This document shows, in pieces, positions 63,412 through 64,000 of a DNA stretch of 64,000 nt. The notes beneath the pieces are model-generated. The model made no database searches, was not told where the DNA came from, and saw only the letters and a program-made list of their open reading frames with translations. Numbering within the stretch: the first letter of the stretch is position 1; each line of letters opens with the position of its first letter. The position numbers and the translations under genes were made by a program. Source of the stretch: Sporomusaceae bacterium UBA7701 (GTDB lineage: Bacteria; Bacillota; Negativicutes; Sporomusales; UBA7701). The stretch covers positions 265,214 to 329,213 of the forward strand of contig DLGF01000012.1 in NCBI GenBank assembly GCA_002482545.1. The letters are read 5' to 3'.

Positions 63412-64000
63412 ATGAATAACCTTTTAGCTTTAAGAAAAAAACATAACAAAAAAGCCATTGACCTTGCAAAGGCAATGGGCATAAGTCGAAATCATTATTA
63501 TGAGCTAGAAAGAGGTTCACGTCGCTTAAATGCTGATCATATAAAATCGCTTATACAAATATATAACGTTACTGCTGATGAGATTTTAGGGGGATATCCT
63601 GAAGAAGACCTCGATTTAAGATATGTATTTAGTTCACAGCCTGAAATATTGAATATACTTCAAACACACGATATTGAACTACTTAAATATATTAAAAACA
63701 GATATAATCACAATTCTTTAGTTAAGGCTATAGTTTTACAATTTAAAATTACAGAAAAAGATGCATGGAATATAATACATTCAATAGATAAATTTGGAGA
63801 TTTATCTATTGATGAACAGTCACGCGTGGCAAATTGCATTCAAACTGCAGCATTTATCGTCGATGCATCTCTTGCAAAAATAATCAAAGACATTCCCCCT
63901 GAGAAATCACGTGATTCAACAGGTTTAAGCTTTACTCAATACATCGATCAACAATTAAATGAACTTCTCCATAGTGAAAACCCGGCTTCTCCTTACGTTC
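63412..64000 (+). CDS. cI-like phage repressor (C-terminus off the right edge)
   Basis: At least 196 residues, starting MNNLLALRKKHNKKAIDLAKAMGISRNHYYELERG, an XRE-type helix-turn-helix (about 10-45). The rest is AT-rich and helical (LSIDEQSRVANCIQTAAFIVDA) without a visible S24 peptidase motif in the part seen. GAAGGTG lies before ATG 63412. With the consensus promoter and operators it is the lysogeny repressor by context. Confidence 0.88.
   Translation, partial: MNNLLALRKKHNKKAIDLAKAMGISRNHYYELERGSRRLNADHIKSLIQIYNVTADEILGGYPEEDLDLRYVFSSQPEILNILQTHDIELLKYIKNRYNHNSLVKAIVLQFKITEKDAWNIIHSIDKFGDLSIDEQSRVANCIQTAAFIVDASLAKIIKDIPPEKSRDSTGLSFTQYIDQQLNELLHSENPASPYV

Noticed and set aside
5..63900. 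CRISPR array
   Set aside because: No set of evenly spaced 24-40 base direct repeats with unique spacers was seen. The only dense repeats are the 9-bp iterons, which are too short and occur in both directions.
20000..64000. Integrase gene within the window
   Set aside because: No tyrosine or serine recombinase motif was found in any phage gene here; it is expected beyond the right edge.

Overview
This window suggests a low-GC-phylum, Gram-positive-type spore former, most likely a member of the Negativicutes (Sporomusa group). The reasons are a T-box-controlled seryl-tRNA synthetase, a DUF3231 (spore-coat-like) protein, strong AGGAGG ribosome binding sites, and a prophage whose tail genes match the Bacillus PBSX (Xkd) type. 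The genus is an inference; no 16S or other marker gene is present.

Bases 1-19,900 are chromosome. From left to right: a type I restriction-modification locus on the minus strand (hsdM, hsdS and a partial unknown gene), with remnants of a second hsdM and of a helix-turn-helix gene upstream; a small plus-strand gene; a repeat-rich stretch (a duplicated serS 3' end with REP-like hairpins, a DUF3231 gene, and a TTAA-flanked inverted-repeat element); serS with its T-box leader; a 126-bp cruciform element between two 30-bp direct repeats; a five-gene minus-strand cluster for D-amino acids or acylated/peptidic amino acids (M20 peptidase, D-serine ammonia-lyase, two membrane proteins, D-aminoacylase) with a divergent regulator; and three HPP membrane proteins grouped with a ClC channel/antiporter.

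From about 19,905 to beyond the right edge lies a contractile-tailed (myovirus-type) prophage of more than 44 kb. Its left boundary is the 3' half of a tRNA-Sec gene (selC), cut at the anticodon loop, so it integrated into selC. No integrase is visible; it is expected to the right of base 64,000. Almost all phage genes are on the minus strand. Reading leftwards from the right edge (5' to 3'), they run: a lysogeny switch (cI-like repressor on plus, Cro-like protein on minus, TTGTAAGCAA operators), early genes (DNA-binding proteins, sigma-like factor, DUF1351, Sak4-like ATPase, SSB, DEAH helicase, VRR-NUC nuclease, Dda/RecD-like helicase, ParB-like protein, primase-helicase), a 12-copy iteron array that is a candidate replication origin, packaging and head genes (terS, terL, portal, minor head, scaffold, capsid), connectors, sheath, tube, a tail chaperone with a -1 frameshift, tape measure, baseplate, fibre, holin-like proteins and amidase.

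Two AT-rich cargo genes (45,296-46,069 and 32,274-32,639) sit between their own promoters and terminators inside the phage gene order. A short plus-strand unit at 20,729-21,426, next to the attachment site, has a consensus promoter. These are the best candidates for undescribed lysogen-expressed functions. Several genes under 60 codons were found by reading between the larger genes and are listed separately.
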